This document shows positions 4,490 to 5,849 of a DNA stretch of 5,849 bases, in pieces. Each line of letters opens with the position of its first letter. Position 1 is the first letter of the stretch. Source of the DNA: Anaerolineae bacterium (GTDB taxonomy: Bacteria; Chloroflexota; Anaerolineae; JAADDB01); assembly GCA_015489285.1 (NCBI GenBank), contig WGAA01000032.1, positions 1 to 5,849 on the forward strand, in the 5' to 3' direction. The position numbers were made by a program, and so were the translations under genes. The notes beneath the pieces are model-generated. The model was given only the letters and a program-made list of their open reading frames with translations. It was not told the origin of the DNA and did not search any database.

Positions 4490-5849
4490 GGCGTGTAGAA
4501 ATCCAGGGGTTCCCGGATGGGGGGAAGTCGTTTGGGGAGCTCGATGTAGAAGGTGCTCCCCCGGCCCGGCGTGCTGCGCACCCAGATGCGCCCGTGGTGG
4601 CGTTCCACAATGTACTTACAAATGGTCAATCCCAGCCCCGCGCCCCGGTACGCGCGACGTTCGCTCGTATCCACCTGATAAAAGCGGTCGAAAATCCGCT
4701 CCTGCTCCGATTCGGGAATCCCGATCCCCGTATCCGAAACCCACACCCGGACCTTTTCCCCCTCGTCCCGGCCGTCGATGAGCACCTTCCCTCCTTTGGG
4801 GGTGAACTTCAGGGCGTTTTCCACCAAATTCGTCAACACCTGCTCCATGCGCATGTAATCCCCTTCGATATCGGGGAAATCGGAGGGGAGGCGGTTCTCC
4901 AGGTGGATGCCCTTCTCCTCGGCGATGGGCGTCAACTTCTGGACGACCCGATCCGCGATGGCGGCCAGGGAGATCTCCTCCACGTGCATCTTCAACTCGC
5001 CCGCCTCCAAGCGGGAGAAGACGAGGAGATCGTCGATCATGCGCTGGAGCACCTGGGTTTGCTCCTTGACCGTCGTCAGGAAGTCGGCCTGGAGGTCGGT
5101 AATGGGACCGGCCTTGCCCATGCGGATGATCTCCACGAACCCCTTGATGGAGTGAAGCGGGGTCTTGAGCTCGTGGCTGATGACGGAGATGAAGTTGCTC
5201 TTCATCCGCTCCAGTTCCTTCTGGGCGGTGATATCCCGCAGCACGGTGACCGCACCCCGGGGCCCCTCCCCGTGACTGCGGATGGGGGAGCTCACAGCCT
5301 GGTATGTGTGGGGCTTTTCCCCCGGGTAAGTGAACGTCACGTCGCGGGTGAGGACATCCCCCTCCTGGGTTGTGACCTCGCGGATGAGCTCGATGAGCTC
5401 GTCGTTGTGGATGACGTGGGCCAGGGGCGATCCCACGGGGGACCGTTGCCAGCGGAAGGTGCGCATGGCGACGGGGTTGACCATGAGGACGTTCAGGTGA
5501 CGGTCGGTGACGATGACCGCGTCGCCGATTCCCTGGAGGACGGCTTCCAGCTCCTGGCGCTGTTCGACCACGTTTTCGTACAGGCGGGCGTTCTCTATGG
5601 CCGTGGCCGCGAGGAAGGCGAAGCTTTCGGCCAGCTGCTGCTGGCGTTCGTCGAAGGCCCATCCGCCCCCCGGACGGTGGAGGAGGACGAGGGCGATCAA
5701 GCGGCCGCGCGTGATCAGGGGCACTCCCACCGCATCCCCCTCGCCCCAGGCCTCGCGCAGCGCGCGGTACAGGGGCCCCTCCTCCAGGATGTGGGGGGTC
5801 CCCGTGCTCAACCGTTGGAGGAGCCGGGGGGAAGGGGACAGGTCGGGTA
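4480..5849 (-). CDS. GAF-PAS sensor histidine kinase, 5' end outside window
   Basis: The reading frame stays open to the window edge, and the sequence before the TTG at 5811 still reads as GAF-like protein (for example PSPRLLQRLSTGTPH). The true start is therefore outside, and TTG 5811 is not a likely start. Counting from that TTG, the order is: the end of a GAF domain (to ~78), a PAS domain (~85-195; GIGDAVIVTDRHLNVLMVN), HisKA with the phospho-acceptor H213 in SHELKTPL (genomic 5173-5175), and HATPase_c. The ATPase has N-box N332 (NLVENALKF), G1 DTGIGIP (360-366), F-box FDRFY (374-378) and G2 GAGLGL (390-395). All catalytic residues are present, so it should be active. No membrane helix is visible in this part, though one could lie upstream. 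The signal sensed by GAF/PAS is unknown, and no response regulator is in the window. Confidence 0.95.
   Translation of the reverse strand, partial: PDLSPSPRLLQRLSTGTPHILEEGPLYRALREAWGEGDAVGVPLITRGRLIALVLLHRPGGGWAFDERQQQLAESFAFLAATAIENARLYENVVEQRQELEAVLQGIGDAVIVTDRHLNVLMVNPVAMRTFRWQRSPVGSPLAHVIHNDELIELIREVTTQEGDVLTRDVTFTYPGEKPHTYQAVSSPIRSHGEGPRGAVTVLRDITAQKELERMKSNFISVISHELKTPLHSIKGFVEIIRMGKAGPITDLQADFLTTVKEQTQVLQRMIDDLLVFSRLEAGELKMHVEEISLAAIADRVVQKLTPIAEEKGIHLENRLPSDFPDIEGDYMRMEQVLTNLVENALKFTPKGGKVLIDGRDEGEKVRVWVSDTGIGIPESEQERIFDRFYQVDTSERRAYRGAGLGLTICKYIVERHHGRIWVRSTPGRGSTFYIELPKRLPPIREPLDFYTPGE

Noticed and set aside
4616..5662. Minus-strand open frame of 348 codons in another frame of the kinase gene
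   Set aside because: The product is rich in R, G, P and H with no domain, while the overlapping frame is a clear histidine kinase with all motifs.
5809..5811. TTG as the start of the histidine kinase
   Set aside because: The frame remains open upstream with GAF-like sequence and there is no ribosome binding site, so the gene begins beyond the window.

Overview
The window looks like a piece of a GC-rich bacterial chromosome. I favour Chloroflexota (Anaerolineae-like) with moderate confidence. The reasons are a DUF951 gene, the gene styles, and intergenic gaps filled with imperfect 7-bp tandem repeats and palindromes, which I associate with those genomes. No rRNA, tRNA or other marker fixes the taxonomy.

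Layout. (1) 1-79, minus strand: the first 26 codons of a transposase OrfA-like gene running off the left edge, with a strong ribosome binding site. (2) 80-268: a spacer with five heptamers of an ATYACGY type and a possible promoter. (3) 269-1231: lipA, lipoyl synthase, with all expected cysteine motifs. (4) 1232-1526: 295 bp without a gene. It holds a weak terminator-like hairpin, two further heptamer arrays with different units, and a cluster of hairpins. The two outermost strong palindromes both carry a 5' GTAG tag and point at each other, like a REP/BIME pair. (5) 1527-4472: four plus-strand genes that look like one transcription unit. They encode a HigA/VapI-type HTH protein without a visible toxin, a DUF951 protein (4-bp overlap with the next gene), an MFS_3-type exporter (23-bp overlap with the next gene), and an ABC importer-type ATPase with a TOBE-like tail but no permease. 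(6) 4480-5849, minus strand: a GAF-PAS-HisKA-HATPase sensor kinase, convergent with the ABC gene, stop codons 7 bp apart; its 5' end lies outside the window.

How it fits together. lipA is a housekeeping gene whose upstream flank has been reached by an insertion sequence. The HigA-like protein could regulate its own four-gene unit. Two similar short dyads, one over its ribosome binding site and one just before DUF951, are candidate operators, but this is inference. The most unusual features are the mixed DUF951-MFS-ABC ATPase unit and the density of structured short repeats between lipA and the HTH gene. I see no convincing evidence of a wholly new defence or biosynthetic system.
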